The notes beneath the pieces are model-generated. The model saw only the letters and a list, made by a program, of their open reading frames with translations. It was not told the origin of the DNA and did not search any database. From Dyella lipolytica (GTDB taxonomy: Bacteria > Pseudomonadota > Gammaproteobacteria > Xanthomonadales > Rhodanobacteraceae), in assembly GCF_030160075.1 (NCBI RefSeq), contig NZ_BSNQ01000003.1, positions 676,625-740,624 on the forward strand: a DNA stretch of 64,000 bases, given 5' to 3'. The position numbers and the translations under genes were made by a program. This document shows positions 36,770-45,875 of the stretch, piece by piece (within the stretch, counting starts at the first letter, position 1; the number at the start of each line of letters is the position of its first letter).

Positions 36770-38335
36770 TTACAGCTGCGAATTGGTCGTCGCGTTGAAT
36801 TGCGTACCCAGGTTGGTCTCCAGGTCGCCAATCGCATGTTCCAGCACGCCGAATATCTGCGCACGGTCCGCTGCATTGCTCAGATCCAGCGTCGCCGTGC
36901 TGGAAACGCCTGCCTGTGTCAGTGCCGTATTGAACGCCGTCTGCGCCTGGGCCGCCGAAATATAGACCGATGAGCCCGAGCTGTTGACGTAAGCCATGGT
37001 CTGGAACACGTTGGAGAAAACGTTTTCCAATGCAGCCATGTTCAAGTTGACATGATTGGTGGGCGTAGCAAACGTTGTCGCACTGGTTGTCGGGATCGGA
37101 TTGTCGTACAGCTGATCCAGGTAATAGTGAACTTGATACGGATATTGCTGATAGGTGTCCTGCACACCCCATACCGAACTATACGAATCGACCGACGCTA
37201 CCGTCGCTGCGGTGGCCGTCGCGCCCAAAGTGCTGTAACTGTTCACCAAGCCACCGTAGTAGCCCTGGTTATAGGCAACGTTCAACAACACATCGAGGAA
37301 GTTGTTCGGCAGCGTCTTGAAGTTTGCCAACGCGTTGTCGTACGCCGGCTGCCAAGGCGTTACCCATCCGTTCGGCCCCGTTCCGGTGACGATCAGGGAT
37401 ACGAAATCGTTGTAGTGGAAGTACGCCGTCAACATCGGGCCGTAATATTTGTTGTTGAACGATGCCGGCGTCGGTTGGCTGTATTGGGTGGCTGCCGTAG
37501 CCATGGTGTAGCCGATGTTCTTCTGGATCGCGACGTAGTTGATCAGCGAATGGCCCGCCGGCGCATACGATCCGGCCACCATGTCGGTGGCGTAATTGTT
37601 GATCTGATACGGGCCACCCTGGCCGACTCCCATAACGGCCGCTTGATCGGGCGAAGGGTCGATCAAGGTACTCGTATCGACGTAGTATTCGGTGGCGATA
37701 TTTTCCTGCAGCAGCTGTCCCAAGATCGAACCGTACAAGTAGTCTTTGTCGAACTGCATGCCCGGGTAGTACTCCTGCACCAGGTGACCGTACATCACAC
37801 CGGCAATCATGTTGGACATGATCAGGTCGGTGTAGTTGTCCCCAGTCAAGACGATCTGGTCTTGAGCAGTACCTGCACCTAGCAGCAAATGGAAATTGAC
37901 GTCGCCTGACGAGCTACCCGGGGATGGCGTTGGGGTCGGCGTAGGTGTCGGTGTTGGAGTAGGGGTGGGCGTTGGAGTAGGTGTCGGTGTTGGAGTAGGG
38001 GTGGGCGTTGGAGTAGGTGTCGGTGTCGGAGTCGGCGAACCACCGCATGCACCTTGCGAAGTCCAGGGCTGCCCGCTGCCCGGGCCGCCGTTATTGGTGG
38101 CAGGATCATTGCCCTGCGTCCACCAATTGGCCTTGTAGTTGATGTCGTTCTCGCTAGCGACATTGCCCGCTGTGTAAATCGCGGTGGAACTCCACGCAGC
38201 CGCACACGAGGTCCCTGCATGCACCACTTGCACAGGGGCAACGGTAAGAAAGGTTGTTGATAACGCGGCTCCTACAGTGGTGCTCAAGGAACTCAGCGTC
38301 AGGGCGGACCACATCGGCGACTTCTTCACATGCAT
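36770..38335 (-). CDS. Secreted CBM5/12 protein with Pro-Thr linker and lysozyme-like (GH23-like?) catalytic domain
   Basis: 521-residue exported three-part protein. Signal peptide about 1-40. Residues about 42-97 are a CBM5/12-type chitin-binding module (AWSSTAIYTAGNVAS, ANWWTQGNDP, then GQPWTSQGAC). A Pro-Thr repeat linker of about 40 residues (100-142) joins it to a C-terminal domain (150-521). That domain contains LLQENIATEYY and GVGQGGPYQINNYA, which resemble the Glu and the GxxQIN part of goose-type lysozyme/lytic transglycosylase (GH23) folds; some GH23 enzymes are chitinases. The GH23 call is tentative. Overall composition (Tyr, Asn and Thr rich) suits an extracellular enzyme on chitin or peptidoglycan. 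Confidence 0.65.
   Translation of the reverse strand: MHVKKSPMWSALTLSSLSTTVGAALSTTFLTVAPVQVVHAGTSCAAAWSSTAIYTAGNVASENDINYKANWWTQGNDPATNNGGPGSGQPWTSQGACGGSPTPTPTPTPTPTPTPTPTPTPTPTPTPTPTPTPTPTPSPGSSSGDVNFHLLLGAGTAQDQIVLTGDNYTDLIMSNMIAGVMYGHLVQEYYPGMQFDKDYLYGSILGQLLQENIATEYYVDTSTLIDPSPDQAAVMGVGQGGPYQINNYATDMVAGSYAPAGHSLINYVAIQKNIGYTMATAATQYSQPTPASFNNKYYGPMLTAYFHYNDFVSLIVTGTGPNGWVTPWQPAYDNALANFKTLPNNFLDVLLNVAYNQGYYGGLVNSYSTLGATATAATVASVDSYSSVWGVQDTYQQYPYQVHYYLDQLYDNPIPTTSATTFATPTNHVNLNMAALENVFSNVFQTMAYVNSSGSSVYISAAQAQTAFNTALTQAGVSSTATLDLSNAADRAQIFGVLEHAIGDLETNLGTQFNATTNSQL
37944..38035 (-). repeat. 36-base tandem repeat encoding the Pro-Thr linker
   Basis: Two perfect copies of a 36-base unit (37944-37979 and 37980-38015) plus about 20 bases of a third (38016-38035). 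The unit encodes alternating Pro-Thr residues in the chitin-binding protein. Because unit length is a multiple of three, copy-number change by slippage would alter linker length but keep the frame. Confidence 0.85.
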
Positions 38336-38538
38336 GGGCTGTCTCCAGGGGTGAGTTAAACCGCAGCAAACGAGTAGCGTTGGCTACTATCGGCCCAGAA
38401 TGACAACGTTGTCTAGCCGGTTTGGCGGCCATACCCAAGGCAGAATGTGATGTACATCGCCGATTTCGTTCGTGCTTTTCAAATCAGAGAGAAGCCGCTG
38501 CGCTGAGCGGACATTCCTTGCTGCTCTGCTTCGCAGAT

Positions 38539-41500
38539 TTAGGCGTTCGCGTTGCTCAGCCGTTCTTTATGAAGCATCCATCTCACGCGAATCCGATCGA
38601 GAAAGAGGTAGATCACGGGAGTGGTGTAAAGCGTGAGTATCTGAGAGACAAGCAAGCCGCCCACAATCGCAATGCCTAGTGGACGCCGCAGTTCCGCTCC
38701 GGCGCCCGATCCGAAAGCAAGTGGCAGTGCGCCTAGCAGGGCCGCCATGGTCGTCATCATGATCGGCCGGAAACGCAAGAGCGATGCTTCGTAGATGGCT
38801 TGTTCGGGTGCAAGTCCGCGTTCCGTCTCCGCGGCAATCGCAAAGTCGACCATCATGATGCCGTTCTTCTTGACGATACCGATGAGAAGAATCACACCGA
38901 TCAGGGCGATCAACGAGAATTCGTAGTGCAACAGCATCAATGCGCCAAGTGCGCCGATGCCCGCGGACGGCAGCGTGGATAAAATCGTCACTGGATGCAC
39001 GTAGCTCTCATAAAGCATGCCCAAAATGATGTAGATCGCCAGAATGGCTGCCGCGATGAGCAAGGGCTGGTCGGCCAGAGAAGCTTTAAACGCCTGTGCT
39101 GACCCCTGGAATGTCGCCGTGAGACCGGGAGGTTTTCCAAGCGCCGTACCTTTGGCGTCGATGGCTTCCACCGCTTCGCTCAACGAATGCCCCGGCGCAA
39201 GATTGAATGAAAGCGTCACGGCAGGAAACTGGCCGTCATGATTGACGGTGAGCGGCGCGGACGCATGTTCCAGATGGATGAATGACGACAACGGCACCTG
39301 TTTCGCATCGTTGCCGGTGAGGTAAAGCTGCCGCAGTGCGTTTTCGTCTAGCTGATACTGCGGATCCACTTCCAGCACGACGCGGTAAGCGTTCAGTTGC
39401 GTGTAGTAGCTGGCGACCTGGCGCTGGCCGAAGGCATCGTTCAAGGTGTCGTCGACCATCTGGGGCGTAATGCCAAGCCGACTCATCGTGTCGCGGTCAA
39501 ATACCGCCTTCAGCTGTGGAGCGACCGGTTCCAGATCGGCTTCGACATCTTGGATAACAGGCACCTCTCGCAAAGCCTTGAGCATGATCGGCGCCCACTG
39601 CCGCAGCTCATCCAGATCGACGTCGCGCAAGGTGTATTGAAATTGCGACTTGCTTACTCGCGCACCGATTTGCAGATCCTGGCGCGCCTGCAACGAAAGA
39701 GAAATGCCCGGTACCTGCGCGACCTGCGGACGAAGCCGGCTGATGACGTCGTACACCGAGACGGAGCGCTCACCGAACGGCTTCAAGTCGATCAGCAGGC
39801 GACCGATGTTGATGGAAGGATCACCCTCCACCCAGTAATAAACATGCTCGATGGCTGGATCGCGTTCGACCACCGCGGCCAGCGCATGCATGCGCTCGAC
39901 CATCGCCGGATAGGAAATATCCTGCGATGCTTCGGTAACACCCGCGATCAATCCGTTGTCCTGCTGTGGAAAAAAACCCTTGGGAATGATGACGTACATA
40001 AACACGCTGCCGGCCATCGTGGCGACAGCAAGTAACAGCATCAGCTTCGGATGCGCGAGGGCGCGCTGCAGGCCCTTGGCGTAGACACGCTGCAAGCGGT
40101 CGAAGAAGGCTTCCGCCGCATGATGAAACCGACCGCGACCATGTGCCGTCTGGCGATTGAGAAAGCGCGCGCACAACATGGGTGTGAGGGTGAGCGATAT
40201 CGCGCCGGAAATAAGTATCGCGACGCCCGCAGTGACCGAAAATTCACGAAAAAGTCGCCCGACCAGACCGCCCATGAACAGCAGCGGGATAAAGACGGCG
40301 ACCAGCGAAAGCGTCATGGACATGATCGTAAAGGCGATCTCCTTTGCCCCTTTTAGCGCCGCATCCGTGGGCGTTTCGTCGTTTTCGATATGCCTGAGAA
40401 TGTTTTCCAGCATCACGATGGCATCGTCGACGACGAAGCCGATCACCACCGTCAGCGCCATCAGCGAAACGTTGTCCAGGCTGTAGCCAAGCACATTCAT
40501 CGCGGCGATGGTGCCTAGCAGGGACAACGGTATGGTGATGGCGGGAATAAGCGTGGCCCGCAGATCGCGCAAGAACGCGTATACGACCGCAACCACCAGG
40601 ATGACGCTGAGGAACAGGGTGAACTGAAGATCCGTGACGGATGCCCGGATCGTCTGAGTGCGGTCGCCCAGTACTTCCAGATGCACAGACGCCGGTAGAT
40701 CGCGTGTCAGTCGCGGCAGCTGCGTCTTGATCGCATCCACCGTCTGGTTGATGTTGAAGCCGATCTGCTTGTGCACATCGACCATCACCGCCTGATGCCC
40801 TTTGAACCAGGCGCCTTGCCGAATGTCTTCGACGCTCGGCACAACGCTGGCGATATCGCGCAGCCGAACGGGAGCACCGTTTCGATAGGCGACGATGAGG
40901 TTGGCGTAGCTGGCTGCGTCGACGATTTGATCGCTCGCATCGAGCGTTATTGCCTGATGAGCACCGTTGAGCGTGCCCTTCGGTGCGTTCGATGTGGCAG
41001 TGCTGATCGCTGCGCGAATGTCTTCGAGGCTCAGGCCAAGCGAAGCGATGGCTGCCGGATTGATTCGTACGCGCACCGCAGGCTTCTGTTGACCGTGATA
41101 GTCCACCACACCGACGCCGTGAATCCGGGCGATCTCAGGCGCGAGATAGTTCTCCACATAGTCGTCCACCTTGTCGATGGGAATAAGGTCCGAATACACC
41201 GCGATGCTCATCAGCAACGCATCGGCAGGATTGGCTTTCTCGAAGGTGGGTGGATGCGGCAGATCCTTGGGAAGATCGCCGGCAGCTGCGTTGATGGCCG
41301 ACTGCACGTCCAGCGCAGCGCCATCGACGCTCCGCGAAAGATCGAACTGCACGTCGATCGAGCTGGATCCCAACGAGCTTGTCGACGTCATCTCCGTGAC
41401 GCCAGGCATCACCGACAGCGCACGTTCGAGCGGCGCCGTAACGGACGTGGCCATCGTCTCCGCGCTCGCTCCCGGCAACGAGGCATCGATACCGATGGTA

Positions 41501-41637
41501 GGGATGTCCACCTGAGGCACGCCGGCAATCGGCAGCTGCGTGTAGCTGATGGCCCCCAAAAACAGGATGCCGAGCATCAAGAGAGATGTTGCGATGGGGC
41601 GACGGATAAAGATCGCCGAGACATTGAACGATCTCAT
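38539..41637 (-). CDS. RND multidrug efflux permease (MdtB/MdtC-like)
   Basis: 1032-residue inner-membrane proton-driven RND transporter of the HAE1 family. Visible: FIRRPIATSLLMLGILFLG helix 1, the first periplasmic loop PLERALSVMPGVTEMTS, and the paired Asp in helix 4 (VVIGFVVDDAIVMLENI) that carry protons; MTLSLVAVFIPLLFMGG and the duplicated second half (IYIILGMLYESYVHPVTILSTLPSAG, GVILLIGIVKKNGIMMVDFAI). Fits the MdtB/MdtC/OqxB-like branch. The adaptor gene starts upstream with 12 bases between the stop and the next start. No outer-membrane channel gene is in the window, so a TolC-like protein must be supplied elsewhere. Confidence 0.93.
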   Translation of the reverse strand: MRSFNVSAIFIRRPIATSLLMLGILFLGAISYTQLPIAGVPQVDIPTIGIDASLPGASAETMATSVTAPLERALSVMPGVTEMTSTSSLGSSSIDVQFDLSRSVDGAALDVQSAINAAAGDLPKDLPHPPTFEKANPADALLMSIAVYSDLIPIDKVDDYVENYLAPEIARIHGVGVVDYHGQQKPAVRVRINPAAIASLGLSLEDIRAAISTATSNAPKGTLNGAHQAITLDASDQIVDAASYANLIVAYRNGAPVRLRDIASVVPSVEDIRQGAWFKGHQAVMVDVHKQIGFNINQTVDAIKTQLPRLTRDLPASVHLEVLGDRTQTIRASVTDLQFTLFLSVILVVAVVYAFLRDLRATLIPAITIPLSLLGTIAAMNVLGYSLDNVSLMALTVVIGFVVDDAIVMLENILRHIENDETPTDAALKGAKEIAFTIMSMTLSLVAVFIPLLFMGGLVGRLFREFSVTAGVAILISGAISLTLTPMLCARFLNRQTAHGRGRFHHAAEAFFDRLQRVYAKGLQRALAHPKLMLLLAVATMAGSVFMYVIIPKGFFPQQDNGLIAGVTEASQDISYPAMVERMHALAAVVERDPAIEHVYYWVEGDPSINIGRLLIDLKPFGERSVSVYDVISRLRPQVAQVPGISLSLQARQDLQIGARVSKSQFQYTLRDVDLDELRQWAPIMLKALREVPVIQDVEADLEPVAPQLKAVFDRDTMSRLGITPQMVDDTLNDAFGQRQVASYYTQLNAYRVVLEVDPQYQLDENALRQLYLTGNDAKQVPLSSFIHLEHASAPLTVNHDGQFPAVTLSFNLAPGHSLSEAVEAIDAKGTALGKPPGLTATFQGSAQAFKASLADQPLLIAAAILAIYIILGMLYESYVHPVTILSTLPSAGIGALGALMLLHYEFSLIALIGVILLIGIVKKNGIMMVDFAIAAETERGLAPEQAIYEASLLRFRPIMMTTMAALLGALPLAFGSGAGAELRRPLGIAIVGGLLVSQILTLYTTPVIYLFLDRIRVRWMLHKERLSNANA

Positions 41638-41649
41638 CGCACGACCCCG

Positions 41650-42783
41650 TCAATGGCCATGAGCGGAGTCATCGACGACGCGCACGTGCGCTCCGTCTTC
41701 GAGTTTGAACTGACCCTCCACGACGACGCGATCACCTTCGGCCAGTCCCTGCGCAACAACGCTTCGACTGTCTTCAGTGGAGGCGACCTTTACATATCGC
41801 AGCGCAACCGTGTCGTCCGGCATGAGCACGAAAACGTAGGTGCCCGTCGAGCCCTGCTGCACGGCCGTGGAAGGCACGGCAAGTGCACCGCGGTCTACGG
41901 CAAGCACGACGCGCAGGGCCACGAATTGACCGGGCCACAAGGTCTCATTGGCGTTATCGAAGGTTGCTTTGCAATGAATCGTGCCGGTGGCCGCATCGAT
42001 CTGATTGTCGATCAGGCTCAGTACGCCCTTGCCGAGCGTCTGGCTCGCATCGCGGTTTTGCGCGATCACTCCGATCGGCGACTGCTGCCGCGCGGAAAGA
42101 AGCGCGGGCAGGGCGTCTTGCGGCAAAGTGAAACTTACCGATATCGGGTGGATCTGGGTAATCACCACCAAGCCGGTGGTGTCCGAGGCATGCACCATAT
42201 TGCCGGCATCGACGAGACGGGCCCCAGTCAGTCCGTCCAAGGGTGCGCGGATCGTGGCGTAGCTCAGTTGTACGCGCGCGTTGTCGATCTGCGCCTGGTC
42301 CATGGCCACGGTAGCTCTCAGCTCGTCGGCCTGGGCGCGCGTGCTGTCGAGCTGCTGTTGCGGAAGGATTTTTTGATTGGCCAGATACGTGAAGCGCGCT
42401 ATGTCACGCTCGACATTGGCCAGCTGCGCGGCATCATGTGCTTTCTGCGCCGTGGCAGCATGAAGCTGCGTCTCGAAGGGTCTCGGGTCGATCTGTGCCA
42501 ATAGATCGCCGCGCTGCACGCGCTGCCCCTCGGTGAACGCGACGTTGTCCAGCGTGCCGTCTACGCGCGCCCTGACAAGAACGGTATTGAACGCCTGCAC
42601 CGTCCCGATAGTGGGAAGCATCCTGGGAGCATCGTGCCGCTCGACGCGCGCTACGACCACAGGGACCGACTGAGGTGTCGTTGCCGTCGCGGACGCGGAT
42701 GAAGCGAGTGATCCAGAGCGGTAGGTAAACCAGGCGACCAGCAGCAGCGTGCCCACCGCAATCAGTACATACAGCTTTCTCAC
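41650..42783 (-). CDS. RND efflux membrane-fusion (adaptor) protein
   Basis: 377-residue periplasmic adaptor anchored by an N-terminal helix (residues 5-25). Domain order: beta-barrel/lipoyl half (VPVVVARVERHDAPRMLPTIGTVQAFNTVLVRARVDG), alpha-helical hairpin about 95-165 rich in Gln/Ala, second lipoyl half (YATIRAPLDGLTGARLVDAGNMV), beta-barrel (IHPISVSFTLPQDAL) and membrane-proximal domain (VPSTAVQQGSTGTYVFVL). Standard for the MdtA group. Cotranscribed with the RND permease downstream. Confidence 0.93.
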   Translation of the reverse strand: MRKLYVLIAVGTLLLVAWFTYRSGSLASSASATATTPQSVPVVVARVERHDAPRMLPTIGTVQAFNTVLVRARVDGTLDNVAFTEGQRVQRGDLLAQIDPRPFETQLHAATAQKAHDAAQLANVERDIARFTYLANQKILPQQQLDSTRAQADELRATVAMDQAQIDNARVQLSYATIRAPLDGLTGARLVDAGNMVHASDTTGLVVITQIHPISVSFTLPQDALPALLSARQQSPIGVIAQNRDASQTLGKGVLSLIDNQIDAATGTIHCKATFDNANETLWPGQFVALRVVLAVDRGALAVPSTAVQQGSTGTYVFVLMPDDTVALRYVKVASTEDSRSVVAQGLAEGDRVVVEGQFKLEDGAHVRVVDDSAHGH

Positions 42784-43369
42784 AGTGCGCCATCCCCGAG
42801 TGGTGCAGCCCTACAAGCTCCAAGGGTACATGGGGAAACTTATCGCCAGATTAGGTCTGCGCAGCCTTGTTTTATGGTCGGCAACACATCGATCACCCCT
42901 CGTCGGTGCGCCGGATCGATGCTTAGGCCGTTAACACACACCCATCCGAGAAAACTGACTTAATAACTGTCATACGTTATATGAAAGGCATTATGGCAAA
43001 TTGGATACGGCGATTATGAAACATATTATTTCAAATTGATTATTTTATTCTTCGATAGACCTATCGACTTGATTTTTAGCAGTGAATAAATAGAAGCTCC
43101 GATTTGGCAATACTCTTGAAAAGAAAAACGTACAAGCTACCCAGCGTTAATCAATGGCAGAAAGCGAGCTTCACCGCCATGCATGTCGTCGATGGTGTGG
43201 TGCGGTGAAACAACGCTAAGTGCCATTTTTCAGGGATTTTCTGCGTTTCGCATTGTAGGCGGCCATGCCGTCTACGCAATTTTCCATAGCCAGATTTGCG
43301 TCTGGCAAACGTCGCGTCGTGCATGGTGTGCGGCGCATTCCATCATGTGCGTCAAAAGGAGTAACGGTT
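42784..43369. other. 586-base region without a gene, AT-rich in part
   Basis: No credible gene on either strand; the short frames around 43183-43503 overlap the next gene or lack ribosome sites. Bases 42960-43120 are clearly richer in A and T than the rest of the window, and several short A/T runs occur. It probably holds promoters for the adaptor gene (leftward) and the secreted protein at 43370 (rightward), but I cannot pin them down. Confidence 0.55.
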
Positions 43370-44170
43370 ATGAACATTGCCTCACGCTTGAAACTGCTTG
43401 CTTTAGGCATCTCCACCGGGCTTGTTTTCGTTGCATCGGCGTCGTACGCATCGACATCGATAAATTTGGATAGCGTGTATGTTCCTAACGATTTGAGCGT
43501 CACGCAAACCAGTGCAGCGGGCGTAAAGCAGACCCTGTCCTACATGCAGGGTGCGAAGCTGGAATCTCAGGGTTCGAATACCAACAACGAGCTCGTCCAG
43601 CTGGCATCGTCCGGAGCCTTTGGCTTGGCTGACGCAGCGGTGATCGTCAACACCGACTCGACCCTAACCACTTGCACCAATGGCTGCGGCGAACCGGTGC
43701 AGATCCAGTCGTCCATGGACAACAATTACGTCCTCAATGGACTGGTTACGATGAACAACGTAGTCGACCAGGTGAGCGTGCAGGCCTCCGCGAACGGTCA
43801 GGGTCCCTATGTCTTCAACGACAATCTCAGCCTTAACATCCAAGTAAACGGCGTCAACATCCCTGTCGGTACGTACAACGCCGCAAGCGCCCCCATCAAA
43901 CTCACCAATGTGCCGGTTTCCGTGATCGTTGGCTCGACGACCGAGACCGATATGTTCAACGGCAAGATCACCTTCGGCAAGCTGACGTCGATCTGGAGCA
44001 ATGGGCAGATATCGGGTACCCAGTTCACCGAAGTCAATGTCAACGGCACGGTCACCGACAGTGCCGGGAACGTCTATTCGATCGACGAAGACTTCGGTGA
44101 AACCACCTTGAACGGTATCCCCTCGAACCAGGTCACGACCAATTTTGTAGTCACGCAGAATGCGAACTGA
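43370..44170 (+). CDS. Secreted beta-rich protein of unknown function
   Basis: 266-residue exported protein. Signal peptide 1-28 (cut after SYA). The mature part is rich in Asn, Thr, Val and Ser and alternates short hydrophobic strands (LQVNGVNIPVG, ITFGKLTSIWSNG), suggesting an all-beta fold or surface/extracellular protein. A Cys pair (TTCTNGCG) lies near residue 103. AAAAGGAG stands seven bases before the ATG, supporting this start; the frame to 43265 lies in non-coding sequence. I recognise no family. An intrinsic terminator follows, so it is a single-gene transcript. The AT-rich upstream region differs from its surroundings. Confidence 0.7.
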   Translation: MNIASRLKLLALGISTGLVFVASASYASTSINLDSVYVPNDLSVTQTSAAGVKQTLSYMQGAKLESQGSNTNNELVQLASSGAFGLADAAVIVNTDSTLTTCTNGCGEPVQIQSSMDNNYVLNGLVTMNNVVDQVSVQASANGQGPYVFNDNLSLNIQVNGVNIPVGTYNAASAPIKLTNVPVSVIVGSTTETDMFNGKITFGKLTSIWSNGQISGTQFTEVNVNGTVTDSAGNVYSIDEDFGETTLNGIPSNQVTTNFVVTQNAN

Positions 44171-44210
44171 CGCGATCAGCGGGTAGCGAACGACACCGGG
44201 GGTCGAACCA

Positions 44211-44242
44211 ACAAAGAAGCTGCCTTGGGGCGGCTTCTTTGT
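44211..44242 (+). terminator. Intrinsic terminator after the secreted protein
   Basis: 14-base-pair stem with one G-T mismatch (ACAAAGAAGCTGCC with GGCGGCTTCTTTGT), loop TTGG, followed by CTTGG. 40 bases after the stop at 44170. Confidence 0.8.
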
Positions 44243-44530
44243 CTTGGACAAGCGCTTAGCCGTCTGGCAAATTCGAATCGAGACCGTGTCGCATTCGAGG
44301 CGACATCCACGGTCCGCGACCTTCTCGCGCAAGAAATTGCATGCGTGCTGACCCTCAGGCTGGTGGGTGCGTACTCGCACTTGTGCACTGCACCGCCTGC
44401 AACCATGCTCGCCTAGCTACTAAGCCGGCATATAAATTGCGCGTCCATGCTTGCAAGAGAATCCCCTGTAACAGATGTCATTGATTGTCATATTGCGGGC
44501 ATAGTCTCTAGGCTTGCCTGTAGAGGTTAT

Positions 44531-45313
44531 GTGACGTGCGGTGCTTTCGCTATAAAGGGTCTTAAGTGCTTTGCATCTCAGTGGCTGATATGTCTGGTAC
44601 TCGGGTCGACGCTACCCCTTGTGTCGCTGGCGGCACCGGCGGTCGCTCCATACCAGGCGATGTCACCCGCAGACGAGCAGGCTGACCGAACCGGAACGGG
44701 CGAAATCATTGCGTTCGACATACCTCCGCAGTCGCTGCTGATGGCCCTACGAAGCTACAGCGAGGTCACTGGGCAGGCAGTCTTGGTCGACAACTCCCTG
44801 ACCACCGGGCGGCAATCTCCCGGTGTACATGGGGATTTCGACAAAGCCACGGCATTACAGATATTGCTTGCAGGGACCGGGCTCATCGCCAGTTACACGA
44901 ACGACCAAGCCTTCACGTTGAAGCTCGCGGAGCCTGGCGAATCCTCCGACACAGTGGTGCGGGAAAGATCTGAAAGTTTTGCGGGTGGAGGAATCGACGC
45001 TGTGACCGAACGCTATGCGGGAAAGATTCAACGGCCCATTGAGGCTGCATTGTGCCAATCCAATAGCACGCGACCGGGCAGCTACCGACTGGCCTTGCAG
45101 ATATGGATCGCGCCCTCGGGCCAGATCGAAAAAACGAACTTGCTCAGCCCCGCCGACGGTTTACGTCACGACGACGACGTGCGCCGAGCGTTGAACAAAC
45201 TCCTGCTCGATCCGCCGCCTCCCGGCATGCCCCAGCCGATCACCTTGCTGTTGCTGCCAGAGCATCCGGCCAAAGCATCGGCGTGCGCTGTCGCCGCTAA
45301 GTCCCAGCACTAA
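44531..45313 (+). CDS. STN-domain periplasmic signalling protein (VreA-like), with TonB-like C-terminal domain
   Basis: 260-residue exported protein. The signal peptide (about 1-40) precedes an STN (secretin/TonB short N-terminal) domain at about 60-130: IIAFDIPPQSLLMALRSYSEVTGQAVLVDNSL and ALQILLAGTGLIASYTND, the fold that ECF-controlling receptors use to reach the anti-sigma. No outer-membrane barrel follows. Instead a C-terminal part resembles a TonB C-terminal domain (YRLALQIWIAPSGQIEKTNLLS, ITLLLLPE). It is followed, 12 bases on, by the ECF sigma factor. Start: GTG at 44531 with AGAGG upstream gives a typical signal peptide; ATG at 44447 is in frame. The organisation resembles the VreA protein of Pseudomonas aeruginosa. 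Confidence 0.8.
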   Translation: MTCGAFAIKGLKCFASQWLICLVLGSTLPLVSLAAPAVAPYQAMSPADEQADRTGTGEIIAFDIPPQSLLMALRSYSEVTGQAVLVDNSLTTGRQSPGVHGDFDKATALQILLAGTGLIASYTNDQAFTLKLAEPGESSDTVVRERSESFAGGGIDAVTERYAGKIQRPIEAALCQSNSTRPGSYRLALQIWIAPSGQIEKTNLLSPADGLRHDDDVRRALNKLLLDPPPPGMPQPITLLLLPEHPAKASACAVAAKSQH

Positions 45314-45325
45314 GGGCTCCCGGCA

Positions 45326-45871
45326 ATGGAAACCACATCATTGCCGTTGCTTCGCTTATTTATGGAGCGGCGCCAAGAGCTGCGGCGCCGATTGAAAAAC
45401 CGCCTGGGCTCCGACGAGCTGGCGAACGATGCCCTGCAGGAAACCTATCTGCGCATCAGGCGCATGGGCGACGCCACCAGCGTATCGAGCAACCCGGCCG
45501 GCTATCTGTTCCGAATGGCTGTCAATGTCGCGGCAGACCAGCGTCAGGTCGATGCGCGCTACCTGACCGGCAGCGAAGTGGAAGACCTGTTGAACATCGG
45601 TGCCGATACGTTGGACCCGGCCAGGATCGTGCACGCCAGGCTCGAAGTGGAAGCCCTGGAGCAAGCGCTGCAGGAGCTGACCGAGCGGCAGCGCGCCATT
45701 CTCACCGCGGCCCGGCTCGATGACGTGTCACAAGAAGATATCGCCCGGCGTTTCGGCATTTCGGTGCGGATGGTGGGCAAAGAACTCAAAAAGGCGCTCG
45801 AGCACTGCGGCAAGCGGCTCGATAGGAAAGTCACCCAGCGGTTCGGTCCCGGTGCGGGAAAAGAGTCTTAG
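45326..45871 (+). CDS. FecI-like ECF sigma factor
   Basis: 181-residue extracytoplasmic-function sigma factor. Region 2 (LRLFMERRQELRRRLKNRLGSDELANDALQETYLRIRR) is about residues 10-50, and region 4 (LQELTERQRAILTAARLDDVSQEDIARRFGISVRMV) is about 115-155. It has the compact two-domain form of iron-starvation/FecI-type factors with no domain 3. The FecR-like gene follows after four bases. Two matching promoter-like elements upstream of tpsB and tpsA (47025-47078 and 55706-55759) are candidate targets. By family knowledge it is held in an inactive or partner-dependent state by the FecR homologue until the STN protein signals. Confidence 0.9.
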   Translation: METTSLPLLRLFMERRQELRRRLKNRLGSDELANDALQETYLRIRRMGDATSVSSNPAGYLFRMAVNVAADQRQVDARYLTGSEVEDLLNIGADTLDPARIVHARLEVEALEQALQELTERQRAILTAARLDDVSQEDIARRFGISVRMVGKELKKALEHCGKRLDRKVTQRFGPGAGKES

Positions 45872-45875
45872 AAAT

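Noticed and set aside
37921..38040. Possible CRISPR-like array
   Set aside because: The 36-base repeats are directly adjacent without spacers and encode an in-frame Pro-Thr linker.
37896..38138. 80-codon plus-strand frame of repeated Gly-Val
   Set aside because: It is only the antisense of the Pro-Thr repeat in the chitin-binding protein.
38460..38538. Terminator after the RND permease
   Set aside because: Only a five-base-pair stem without a T run was seen, too weak to report.
38539..42783. RND pump as part of the TPS system
   Set aside because: Opposite strand, separate terminator-bounded gene between, and normal efflux architecture; no link seen.
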